DNA of 56,777 nucleotides, taken from positions 1 to 56,777 of the forward strand of contig NZ_JASCXW010000010.1 in the NCBI RefSeq assembly GCF_030012175.1. The letters run 5' to 3'. Position numbers and translations under genes: made by a program. Below, one piece after another: positions 44,306 through 51,665 of this stretch. The notes below the pieces were generated by a model, which searched no databases, was not told the origin of the DNA, and worked only from the letters and a program-made list of their open reading frames with translations. This stretch comes from Peloplasma aerotolerans. GTDB lineage: Bacteria; Bacillota_I; Bacilli_A; Acholeplasmatales; Acholeplasmataceae. How positions within the stretch are numbered: position 1 is the first letter of the stretch; each line of letters opens with the position of its first letter.

Positions 44306-44879
44306 AGATAAAATATTGAGCATCGTCATATCACACATCAAGGATGGTTCAAATTTAATAAACGTATCTCTTGCTAAGATTGCGTCAGAAGCAGAAATCG
44401 GAAAAAGTACGGTTTATGAATATTTTAATAGTAAGGAAGAATTAATTTCAGAAACATATATGTATTTGCTTAAGCATTATGAATCCATTTTAACAAGTGA
44501 TATTGAGCAGATGGATTTTAAAGGTGCCTTTATTGAGCAGATTAAAAAGATTTTAGTTGTTATGAAGGATGCACGATCGATTATGGATGCAATTATGAAT
44601 CATCAACAAGGATCTTTTATTGGTTTTGGGAAAAATATTGAGGTGTGTATTCATGGCATTCAAAAGAAAATGGAAGAGCGCTTTGAAAGTATTATTAAAT
44701 TAGGCTTAATCGAAGGTGTCATTGAGTATAAAGAACCAAAACCTTATGTTAAAAACGTGATTCAAGCAGTTATATCAGGTTTGCTTTATCAATACGTTAA
44801 TTTAGAAATGTATATTGAAGAAGATGAGTTATTTGAGTTGATCTATCATCAAGTTTTATTGTTCATTAAAAACAATTAA
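44292..44879 (+). CDS. TetR family repressor of the RND operon
   Basis: 195 residues from ATG 44292, chosen by GGAGG at 44281-44285; longer in-frame starts lie deep inside the RND gene. The N-terminal HTH has VSLAKIASEAEIGKSTVY and then EYFNSKEEL, the typical TetR recognition block; the rest is a helical ligand domain. It should bind the palindrome at 40872-40887 and repress both the pump and itself until a pump substrate binds. Confidence 0.92.
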   Translation: MQTTKDKILSIVISHIKDGSNLINVSLAKIASEAEIGKSTVYEYFNSKEELISETYMYLLKHYESILTSDIEQMDFKGAFIEQIKKILVVMKDARSIMDAIMNHQQGSFIGFGKNIEVCIHGIQKKMEERFESIIKLGLIEGVIEYKEPKPYVKNVIQAVISGLLYQYVNLEMYIEEDELFELIYHQVLLFIKNN

Positions 44880-44885
44880 TAAAAG

Positions 44886-44919
44886 AAATCTCTGTTTCGT
44901 TTGAAATAGAGATTTTTTA
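44886..44919 (+). terminator. Terminator of the RND-tetR operon
   Basis: AAATCTCTGTTTC (44886-44898) / GAAATAGAGATTT (44903-44915), one G-U pair, 4-nt loop, then TTTT. Confidence 0.88.
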
Positions 44920-45016
44920 TCGTTATATGGGAACAACCTAGAAACAAGTATACATCATTTTTAATAAGTTTAATAGATAATTGTTGAGCATTCATTATGT
45001 ATTCACATTTAATGAG

Positions 45017-45022
45017 TATAAT
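45017..45022 (+). promoter_or_regulatory. TATAAT ahead of the SHOCT gene
   Basis: TATAAT at 45017-45022 with no clear -35; the transcript would start near the ribosome site at 45029, leaving a very short leader. Tentative. Confidence 0.35.
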
Positions 45023-45040
45023 GTAGCTGAGGTGAAATAT

Positions 45041-45364
45041 ATGAAAAAAATAAAAGCACTTGTATATATATTATCTATATTGTTGATTGTCGGAGTCATT
45101 TTGACTACTATTGGATTTTATTATTTTGACTGGTTTCCAGAAAGAGAGTATTATGGTCACATGTATTCCGGATGGATGATGCCTTTTGGAATGATTGGTA
45201 TGGTTTTATTTTGGATTTTCATTGCTTTTGTGGTCATTACATTTTTTGAAGACAGAGAAAATTCTAAAAAAGACAATGCACTTGAGCTCTTAAAAGAAAG
45301 GTTATCTAAAGGTGAAATTAGCATACAAGAATACGAGACAATATATAAAAGGCTAAAGGACTAA
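45041..45364 (+). CDS. Two-helix membrane protein with C-terminal SHOCT domain
   Basis: 107 residues. Two membrane helices (about 8-26 and 50-69) flank an outer loop rich in Met and His (YYGHMYSGWMMPFGMIGM). The C-terminal 30 residues are a SHOCT domain (LELLKERLSKGEISIQEYE). ATG 45041 is fixed by GAGGTGA at 45029-45035. Small SHOCT proteins of this type often lie beside copper-export genes, and the Met-rich loop could bind Cu(I). First gene of the metal cluster. Confidence 0.8.
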   Translation: MKKIKALVYILSILLIVGVILTTIGFYYFDWFPEREYYGHMYSGWMMPFGMIGMVLFWIFIAFVVITFFEDRENSKKDNALELLKERLSKGEISIQEYETIYKRLKD

Positions 45365-45368
45365 ATAA

Positions 45369-45914
45369 ATGAAAAAGTACATTATAATATTATCAATTGT
45401 TATTGGTGTTATTGCATTGATAGTTATTGCATCACCTAATCAAGAGTCAAAATTACTAAAGACTTATGGAATCAATAATCTATCAACACAAAAAATGGTT
45501 GAAAGTTTAGAGAAACAAACGATTAATCCAGAAGCTCTTATTGCGAGCATTTCAGCAACTACTTTAACATTAACTACACCAAATCAGGTTTACACATATC
45601 AAGTACCTAACACATTATTTTATCTATCGGTTGCACCATATATTAACAATACACATCCTTGTGGTACTCACAATTTGACGACATGTAGAGGTGAATTAGC
45701 AAATGAGACATTTGAAGTAAGAGTTGTAACACAATCTGGTTTAATTATATTGCATGAGAATATAACAACAAACGATAATGGATTTATGGGTATATGGTTA
45801 CCAAGAAATATTGAAGGAACCATCGAAGTGAATTACCAAGGTATGTTATCATCCTATGAAATAAGCACATCAATAGATTCAGATACATGTTTAACAACAA
45901 TGAGGTTGACGTAA
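45369..45914 (+). CDS. cueP: CueP family copper-binding protein
   Basis: 181 residues with an N-terminal hydrophobic signal (residues 4-22). The C-terminal half carries the CueP signatures SVAPYINNTHPC, HNLTTCRGELAN, NGFMGIWLPRNIEGT and TCLTTMRL. Cys98, Cys106 and Cys174 have the 8 and 68 spacing that I recall for the three conserved Cys (96, 104, 172) of Salmonella CueP. CueP holds copper in the periplasm of Salmonella; here it would be outside the membrane, anchored by its uncleaved leader or released. The gene sits between SHOCT and HMA genes. Confidence 0.9.
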   Translation: MKKYIIILSIVIGVIALIVIASPNQESKLLKTYGINNLSTQKMVESLEKQTINPEALIASISATTLTLTTPNQVYTYQVPNTLFYLSVAPYINNTHPCGTHNLTTCRGELANETFEVRVVTQSGLIILHENITTNDNGFMGIWLPRNIEGTIEVNYQGMLSSYEISTSIDSDTCLTTMRLT

Positions 45915-45915
45915 C

Positions 45916-46149
45916 ATGAAAAATTACCAGTTGATTATTCGAATAGAGAGTATTACCTGTGTTGGATGTATGAATCGAATTACTCAAACTTTGACAGCAA
46001 TGGGTGCAGAACAAGTTGATATCGATATTTCAACAAAGATTGCAAAGATATTTTATGAAGGAAAAAAAGAAGATGGTACAACTTACTTTGAAGCTGTCAA
46101 TCATATGGGATATCCTAGTGAATATCTAATTTTAATGGAAGTAGATTAG
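45916..46149 (+). CDS. HMA-domain metal chaperone (CopZ-like)
   Basis: 77 residues, a single heavy-metal-associated domain with the metal site TCVGCMN (Cys15, Cys18), beta-alpha-beta pattern and MGAEQVDIDISTKIAKIFY. The Met usually preceding the first Cys is replaced (SITC). It would carry Cu(I) in the cytoplasm. One base separates it from cueP, and a terminator follows. No copper ATPase is in the window; the partner must be elsewhere. Confidence 0.87.
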   Translation: MKNYQLIIRIESITCVGCMNRITQTLTAMGAEQVDIDISTKIAKIFYEGKKEDGTTYFEAVNHMGYPSEYLILMEVD

Positions 46150-46161
46150 TAAACATTAAAC

Positions 46162-46192
46162 AAAGCATGCTCTTAATGGACCATGCTTTTTG
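46162..46192 (+). terminator. Terminator between the HMA gene and the two-component genes
   Basis: AAAGCATG (46162-46169) / CATGCTTT (46182-46189), 12-nt loop, then T run. Confidence 0.7.
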
Positions 46193-46232
46193 ATTTGTGA
46201 AGTATAATGGATATGAAAGCAGGTGCATGTTT

Positions 46233-46916
46233 ATGCGGATACTTGTCGTCGAAGATCACAAAAAAATAAATGATTTATTAGCTTTGTTTGCAAAGCAAGA
46301 TGGCCATGAAGTTTTGCAAACTTATAATGCAGAAGATGCCTTAGATTTACTAGCAAATCAGGCTTTTGACATTGTAATTACAGATTTGATGTTACCGGGT
46401 ATGCAAGGTGAAACGTTAATTCAAAATATAAGAAATACCAGCGATATTTATATTATTGTTATCTCAGCAAAAACCGATATTGATAACAAGCTTGATGTTT
46501 TATCAATTGGTGCTGATGACTATATTACAAAACCTTTTTCAGTTGACGAAGTCATGATGAAACTTAAAAATATTTCAAAAAGACAAGTACTGATGAAGCC
46601 ATCTGTACAATCTTACAACCAAAAGTGTTTGGTTATCAAACCTTTATTGAGAGAGGTATATTATAACAATAAACTTATATCTTTAACAAAATATGAATAT
46701 GACGTTTTATTCTATTTGGTTAATCATCCAAACAAGGTTTTTAGTAGAAATGAATTGATGACTGCATGTTTTACAGATAGTGATGCATATGATCGTGTTA
46801 TTGATGCGTATATTAAAAATATTAGGAAAAAACTAAACGATAACCCTTCGAATCCTCAATTTATCAAAACTTTTTACGGTATTGGGTACCAATTTATAGG
46901 TGATTCTGATGATTAG
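46233..46916 (+). CDS. OmpR/PhoB-type response regulator
   Basis: 227 residues. Receiver domain (1-115) with acidic pair ED (7-8), phospho-acceptor Asp51 in VITDLMLPG, and Lys in YITKPFS. C-terminal winged helix (about 130-225), ending GIGYQFIGDSDD. ATG 46233 follows AGGTG at 46221-46225; ATG 46227 is an alternative. A TATAAT at 46203 may be its own -10. It overlaps the sensor kinase gene by 8 nt. Its place next to copper genes suggests it may control them. Confidence 0.92.
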   Translation: MRILVVEDHKKINDLLALFAKQDGHEVLQTYNAEDALDLLANQAFDIVITDLMLPGMQGETLIQNIRNTSDIYIIVISAKTDIDNKLDVLSIGADDYITKPFSVDEVMMKLKNISKRQVLMKPSVQSYNQKCLVIKPLLREVYYNNKLISLTKYEYDVLFYLVNHPNKVFSRNELMTACFTDSDAYDRVIDAYIKNIRKKLNDNPSNPQFIKTFYGIGYQFIGDSDD

Positions 46917-48150
46917 TTTTAATACTTTTTTCAAACAAAAGATGACAAGATTTTTCATTATTGTTTTTTCATCTTTACTCATTATCTTTAATGTTGGATT
47001 TTTTGTTTTCTCAATCATTCAATATAATAGGCAAATAGAACGTCAAGAAGATTCTTTTATTGAAATGATGGGACATTTAATTGTTTTAGAAAGCATCGAT
47101 GCATCTATTACTTATGTTGAACACTATGATCATACACATGGCGTTAGTGTTATTTATTATAATACGGACAATCAAGTGTTATATCAAAGTGAACAGATTC
47201 CAAATCACTTAAATCGTTTACAAATAAAAGATTCATCAGACAACATTTTAGGTGAAGTCGTGTTGGATTATCAAAAATCAGTGGTTGGAAAAGAACTAAC
47301 GGTTGGATTAGTTTCATTCAATCTTTTTTCGCTTATCATTTTTTTGATTGGAATCATTATTTTGTATAAATACATAAATAGTCAATACAAGTTTATAGTT
47401 GATGATATGAATAATATAGGAAAAGGCAATTCAGTTTTCAAGTTTAGTGATATTGAAAACATTCATGATCGCTATATAGAAGCTTTAGAGTCGGAAAAGG
47501 AAATCAAAAATATCCAAGAGCATTATGTTAAAGTCTTAGCCCATGATGTCAAGACACCACTAACTGTAATTAAAGCATATTTAGATGGAATTCAATCAAA
47601 GAGAATACAATTTGACTCTCGCATAAATCAAGATATGTTGAATGAAGTCAAAGTAATCGAAAAGCTTATTCCTCAACTTATGGTGACGAGCTTGAAACAA
47701 GTTTCGGTTGAGCAAGATATTGCTATTCCAATTAAAGCTACATTAAGCAAACTAGAAGATGTATTCAATACTAAAGGTATAAAAGTAAAACAGAATATTG
47801 AATCATTTATTATTCAGATTTCAACTATTGATATCGTGAGATTGTTAGAACATCTGGTATTTAATGCATTCTATTATAGTGATTTTGGTGGTGAAATTAA
47901 TATTTCTTTGGACAAGAAGACTTCACAGCTTATTGTTGAAGATTTTGGGATAGGAATGTCTGAAGAGACACTTAAGCATATTTATAACGGACCATATCGA
48001 GATTCAAAAGCTAAACAGTATCACCAAACAGGCAGCGGTGTTGGGTTACAAATCGTATTTAACATAGTTAAAAAAATTGGAGCTATGATCAAAATTGATA
48101 GTGAGGAAAGCAAAGGAACAAAAGTGACAATCACATTTTCCAACCATTAA
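46909..48150 (+). CDS. Sensor histidine kinase
   Basis: 413 residues. Two membrane helices (about 15-38 and 130-153) enclose an outer loop of about 90 residues with a His cluster EHYDHTHG. The kinase core has the H box VLAHDVKTPLTVIKAYLDG (His212), N box EHLVFNAFYYSD, G1 VEDFGIGMS and G2 TGSGVGLQIVF. ATG 46909 is five bases after AGGTGA; the GTG at 46900 is part of that site. It partners the preceding regulator. The His cluster and neighbours suggest a metal signal, which is inference. Confidence 0.92.
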   Translation: MISFNTFFKQKMTRFFIIVFSSLLIIFNVGFFVFSIIQYNRQIERQEDSFIEMMGHLIVLESIDASITYVEHYDHTHGVSVIYYNTDNQVLYQSEQIPNHLNRLQIKDSSDNILGEVVLDYQKSVVGKELTVGLVSFNLFSLIIFLIGIIILYKYINSQYKFIVDDMNNIGKGNSVFKFSDIENIHDRYIEALESEKEIKNIQEHYVKVLAHDVKTPLTVIKAYLDGIQSKRIQFDSRINQDMLNEVKVIEKLIPQLMVTSLKQVSVEQDIAIPIKATLSKLEDVFNTKGIKVKQNIESFIIQISTIDIVRLLEHLVFNAFYYSDFGGEINISLDKKTSQLIVEDFGIGMSEETLKHIYNGPYRDSKAKQYHQTGSGVGLQIVFNIVKKIGAMIKIDSEESKGTKVTITFSNH

Positions 48151-48173
48151 TTAATTAAAGAAATGTTATACTA

Positions 48174-48192
48174 ATATAGTAAAGTACTATAT
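48174..48192 (+). promoter_or_regulatory. Inverted repeat before a methyltransferase gene
   Basis: ATATAGT (48174-48180), AAAGT spacer, ACTATAT (48186-48192). It lies just after a possible extended -10 (TGTTATACT, 48164-48172) and just before the ribosome site, so it could be an operator or a hairpin that hides the start. Confidence 0.45.
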
Positions 48193-48202
48193 GAGGTGAA
48201 TT

Positions 48203-48994
48203 ATGAAAGAAATATTAGAAAACAAAAAAGCATGGAACATGCTCGCAAAAGATCATTATGAGACATTCAAGAAAAAACTTGGAGATCCGTATCAAACATT
48301 AAGTGAAATTATTTTATCGGAGTTAGGCAATATTAAAAATCAAAATATCATCCACCTTCAATGTAATACAGGTTATGATACGATCCTTTTAGCCCGTCAA
48401 GGTGCTAAAAAGGTTGTTGGAGTTGATTTCTCTGACCAAAACATTTTATATGCGAATCAGCTAAAAAATGATTTTAAAGTCAAAGAAGTAGAATTTATCG
48501 AATCAGATGTGCTTGATTTGCCTAAGATTCACCATGATACATATGACATGGTCTTCACTAGTGAAGGTGTGTTAGGCTGGATACCTGATATTAAGCAATG
48601 GGCAAAAGTTGTTTATGGTTTGTTAAAAGCTGGAGGGTATTTGTATATCCATGATGCACATCCTGTATTTATGACTTTAGATGAAGAAAAACTTGCTGAA
48701 TCAAGGGTACTTGAAGTTAAATACCCATACTTTTCTAACACATATGACGTCAGTGATACAATAGGTGGTTATGCATCAGAACAAAAACAAGCGACCAATT
48801 ACTTTTGGTCACATAAATTTTCAGATATTATCACAGCCCTCGCAGACGCAGGATTAAGAATTGAATATTTGCATGAATATGATTTATTATGTTGGGATAA
48901 TGGAAATATGAAAGAAGTTAAAAAAGGTTTATTCCGGTATGAAGATTTTGCTGGAAAACTTCCGTTTTCCTATTCATTAAGAGCGAGAAAATAG
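48203..48994 (+). CDS. Class I SAM-dependent methyltransferase
   Basis: 263 residues. Motif I is degenerate but recognisable: IIHLQCNTGYDTILLARQGA, followed by VVGVDFSDQNI and the post-I block DMVFTSEGVLGW. This HLQCNTGYDT form is common in Bacillota proteins annotated as class I methyltransferases, with small-molecule substrates unknown. GAGGTGA precedes the ATG. Single gene, closed by a bidirectional terminator shared with the helicase on the other strand. Not closely similar to the methyltransferase at 34094. Confidence 0.85.
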   Translation: MKEILENKKAWNMLAKDHYETFKKKLGDPYQTLSEIILSELGNIKNQNIIHLQCNTGYDTILLARQGAKKVVGVDFSDQNILYANQLKNDFKVKEVEFIESDVLDLPKIHHDTYDMVFTSEGVLGWIPDIKQWAKVVYGLLKAGGYLYIHDAHPVFMTLDEEKLAESRVLEVKYPYFSNTYDVSDTIGGYASEQKQATNYFWSHKFSDIITALADAGLRIEYLHEYDLLCWDNGNMKEVKKGLFRYEDFAGKLPFSYSLRARK

Positions 48995-48996
48995 AA

Positions 48997-49030
48997 AAAA
49001 TGAAGGTATCAGATTGATATCTTCATTTTT
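48997..49030. terminator. Bidirectional terminator
   Basis: AAAATGAAGGTATCA (48997-49011) / TGATATCTTCATTTT (49015-49029), 15-bp stem with one G-U pair and 3-nt loop. It serves the converging methyltransferase and helicase genes. Confidence 0.85.
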
Positions 49031-51365
49031 ATTTCATCTTACCCCAAAAAGTTGTAAGTTCTTTTTCAAGTTGGACAATATTTTTGATAACACTTTGCTT
49101 TTTCCATTCCATTGGAAAGAGTTTTTTATATTTAGCTTGACTGAATCTATCATCTATAAGGATAGCTACACCATAGTCATCATCGCTTCGAATCACGCGA
49201 CCAACTGCTTGGACAACTTTATTCATCCCTGGATAAGTGTAGGCATAATCAAAACCTTGTGAGAATTGATCTTGATAGTATTTTTTGAGTTGATTATTGG
49301 TTTCATTGAGCATAGGTAAGCCAACACCGACAATAATAACACCATTAAGCATATCACCTATATAGTCAATGCCTTCAGCAAACATACCACCCATAACGAA
49401 GAAAGCGAGTTGTGATAAGTGGTTTATACTTTTGAAGCGATCTACAGTTAAGACTCTTAATGCCTGGTCCATTTCTTTTTCTTGAATAATTAAGTCTGCA
49501 TTTAAATCATTTGGAAGTTGATCAATGACTTGGTTCATATATTGATAAGATGGGAAGAATGCAATATAATTACCCTTTTTAGAGTTAACAACGGTTTGAA
49601 TGGTATCCACGACTTGATGAATAGATTGTTTTCTATCTTGATATCTGGTTGAGATTTGATTCATTAAAACGATTCTTAAATGACTAGAATCAAAAGGTGA
49701 TTGAATTTTTAAAGTTTCTCCTTGGCCTTTTGATAGAAGTTTCATGTAGTACTCGATAGGATATAGGGTTGCACTAAAGAATACAGCTCCATAGGTTTTG
49801 TTTTTTAAGGTGTCTAATATAAAAGAACTTGCATCTAAGCACTGAATTGTGATTTGAATATCATCATCTAGTCTTTCAACATTAGTTAAATAAGCATCAT
49901 TATAAAATTCATATATTCTTGAAAATCCTAATAAGTTAAAATAACCTTCTAATACATCAGTCTTTTTAGGGTATTTCGGATTTTCTTTTAAACTGTTTTC
50001 TATTTTTCTTAATAAGTTTCTTACAGCATCCAAAAAATCTTCATCAAGCACTTGATGTGAGTAAAATAAGGTATCACCCAATTTTTCTTCATAAATATCA
50101 AACGCGTCTAATACTTTTCTAACAGCATTCTTAATGCTAGGTTTTAGTTTAGAAGCTAAGCGTCTTAGCTTAATAAAATCTGACTTATATAATGTTGAAG
50201 AATACATATCTCTAGATCTTGAAACCATGTTATGTGCTTCATCTATGAGTAAAAGTGGTTTATATTGATCTTCATCAAAATATCGAATCAAATGAGTTCT
50301 AGGATCGAAAACATAGTTGTAGTCACAAATAATTACATCAACATAATAAGATACATATAAACCAAACTCAAATGGGCAAACCATATGTTTTCTAGCATAT
50401 CTTTCAACCGTTTTTCTATCTAGCAAAGTTTCATTATCGAAAATATCTTTAGTAGCTTCTTGTAAGCGATCAAAAAAACCTTTTGCAAAAGGACATTTTT
50501 CAGGAGCACATTCTCTTTTATCCAAAAAACATATAGCATCCTTTGATGTGATCTCCAATGTTTTTGTATGAAGTCCGGCTTCATGAAGCATATCCATTGT
50601 TTGCAAAGCGATTTGTTTACCAGCAGTTTTTGCAGTTAAGTAAAATATTTTTTGGTTATCCTCATGTAGTGACTTTAATGTTGAAAACAATGAAGCCATG
50701 GTTTTACCAATACCTGTTGGTGCGATTGCGTAAAGGATATCGTCTTCCATCATCGTTTGATAGACTGCACTCATCATTTCACGTTGACCCCTTCTATATT
50801 GGTCAAATGGAAAATAAAGACTTTCTAAAGATGATTTTTTCTTTTCTTGATGAGCCTCAAGACGTAACATCCATTCCATATATAAAGCGATAGATTCATT
50901 AAAAAAAGTTTCTAACAAATCAACATCAAAGATAAACTCAAAATATCTTGTTTGATAATCTGATAACTGAATATATGTAACTCGTGCTGATATATCGGTT
51001 AAGTTGTTATTTCTCATATACATATAGCAATACATCTTGAGTTGTGCAAGATGTTCGTTATTGAAACTAAAATCATCAGAAAAAATGAGAAGCCTAGTTG
51101 ATTTGATTTCCTCTATTATTAAAATCTCATCTTTTAAAAGAAGGCCATCAATACGACCAGATAGCAAAATCATGTAATCATCATTATGCCACTCAAAATG
51201 AATTGGGACTTCAGCCTGATCGGTTAAGCTATATTTACTTTGTAAATGTTGATGAGCTCTTGTTCCATCAAGTAAAGAAACGTTTTGAAAAGTTTCACTA
51301 GATAAATCTCCACTTGAATAAAGAAAGGATACAAGTTCGCCAACGCCAGACTTAAATACTTTCAT
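49029..51365 (-). CDS. XPD/DinG-like helicase with N-terminal PD-(D/E)XK nuclease domain
   Basis: 778 residues. Residues about 50-120 have RecB/Cas4-type nuclease motifs: GRIDG (Asp73), EEIK (Glu86, Lys88) and QLKMY. The superfamily 2 helicase part has Walker A APTGIGKT (Lys221), DEAH (375-378), SATLYP, and motif VI AVGRVIRSDDD. Four Cys (279, 286, 291, 330) between motif I and DEAH are placed like the iron-sulfur cluster of XPD/DinG. It would be a 5'-3' DNA helicase-nuclease for repair. GAGGTG on the minus strand precedes ATG 51365; GTG 51371 overlaps that site. Single gene. Confidence 0.87.
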   Translation of the reverse strand: MKVFKSGVGELVSFLYSSGDLSSETFQNVSLLDGTRAHQHLQSKYSLTDQAEVPIHFEWHNDDYMILLSGRIDGLLLKDEILIIEEIKSTRLLIFSDDFSFNNEHLAQLKMYCYMYMRNNNLTDISARVTYIQLSDYQTRYFEFIFDVDLLETFFNESIALYMEWMLRLEAHQEKKKSSLESLYFPFDQYRRGQREMMSAVYQTMMEDDILYAIAPTGIGKTMASLFSTLKSLHEDNQKIFYLTAKTAGKQIALQTMDMLHEAGLHTKTLEITSKDAICFLDKRECAPEKCPFAKGFFDRLQEATKDIFDNETLLDRKTVERYARKHMVCPFEFGLYVSYYVDVIICDYNYVFDPRTHLIRYFDEDQYKPLLLIDEAHNMVSRSRDMYSSTLYKSDFIKLRRLASKLKPSIKNAVRKVLDAFDIYEEKLGDTLFYSHQVLDEDFLDAVRNLLRKIENSLKENPKYPKKTDVLEGYFNLLGFSRIYEFYNDAYLTNVERLDDDIQITIQCLDASSFILDTLKNKTYGAVFFSATLYPIEYYMKLLSKGQGETLKIQSPFDSSHLRIVLMNQISTRYQDRKQSIHQVVDTIQTVVNSKKGNYIAFFPSYQYMNQVIDQLPNDLNADLIIQEKEMDQALRVLTVDRFKSINHLSQLAFFVMGGMFAEGIDYIGDMLNGVIIVGVGLPMLNETNNQLKKYYQDQFSQGFDYAYTYPGMNKVVQAVGRVIRSDDDYGVAILIDDRFSQAKYKKLFPMEWKKQSVIKNIVQLEKELTTFWGKMK

Positions 51366-51387
51366 AAACACCTCGTTGTTTAAGTCT

Positions 51388-51393
51388 ATTATA
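51388..51393 (-). promoter_or_regulatory. -10 of the helicase gene
   Basis: TATAAT on the minus strand at 51393-51388, 22 nt before the start. The -35 is poor (ATTAAA-like). Confidence 0.45.
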
Positions 51394-51567
51394 CACTATG
51401 AGTTTGATAATTTAATTTAACAAACGTGATAAAAATATAGGTATTAATAAACACAATATTTTGAGCGTTTACCTTTATTAAGCCATTTTATTTTGAATGA
51501 AATAAATGCTTCATTAACCCTATTTAAGAAGTGACAAAAAAAGAATGAAATATATGAAACTCTTTTA
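51394..51567. other. Intergenic region with possible NrdR boxes
   Basis: AT-rich with no ORF. ACACAATATTTTGAGC (51451-51466) agrees with the NrdR box ACACWATATATWGTGT at 13 of 16 positions. A weaker copy, CCATTTTATTTTGAAT (51483-51498), lies exactly 32 bp further on, the spacing of tandem NrdR boxes. They lie 70-117 bp upstream of the -35 of nrdJ, farther than usual for repression. Confidence 0.35.
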
Positions 51568-51596
51568 TTGAAATCAGCACCAATAAAGGTTATAAT
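51568..51596 (+). promoter_or_regulatory. Promoter of the ribonucleotide reductase gene
   Basis: TTGAAA (51568-51573), 17-nt spacer, TATAAT (51591-51596). Confidence 0.88.
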
Positions 51597-51665
51597 ACTT
51601 TTAAACCAATATGGTATTTTATCAGGTACGATAAGGGGATTAGAAAATTAAAGAGGTGGAAAAAG

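Noticed and set aside
49014-49262. Plus-strand ORF of 82 codons antisense to the end of the helicase
   Set aside because: Overlaps the C-terminal motif VI region of the conserved helicase and starts inside the terminator.
51394-51665. Cobalamin riboswitch before the B12-dependent reductase
   Set aside because: I looked for the conserved B12-box pattern and did not find it; the gene has an ordinary promoter and short leader.
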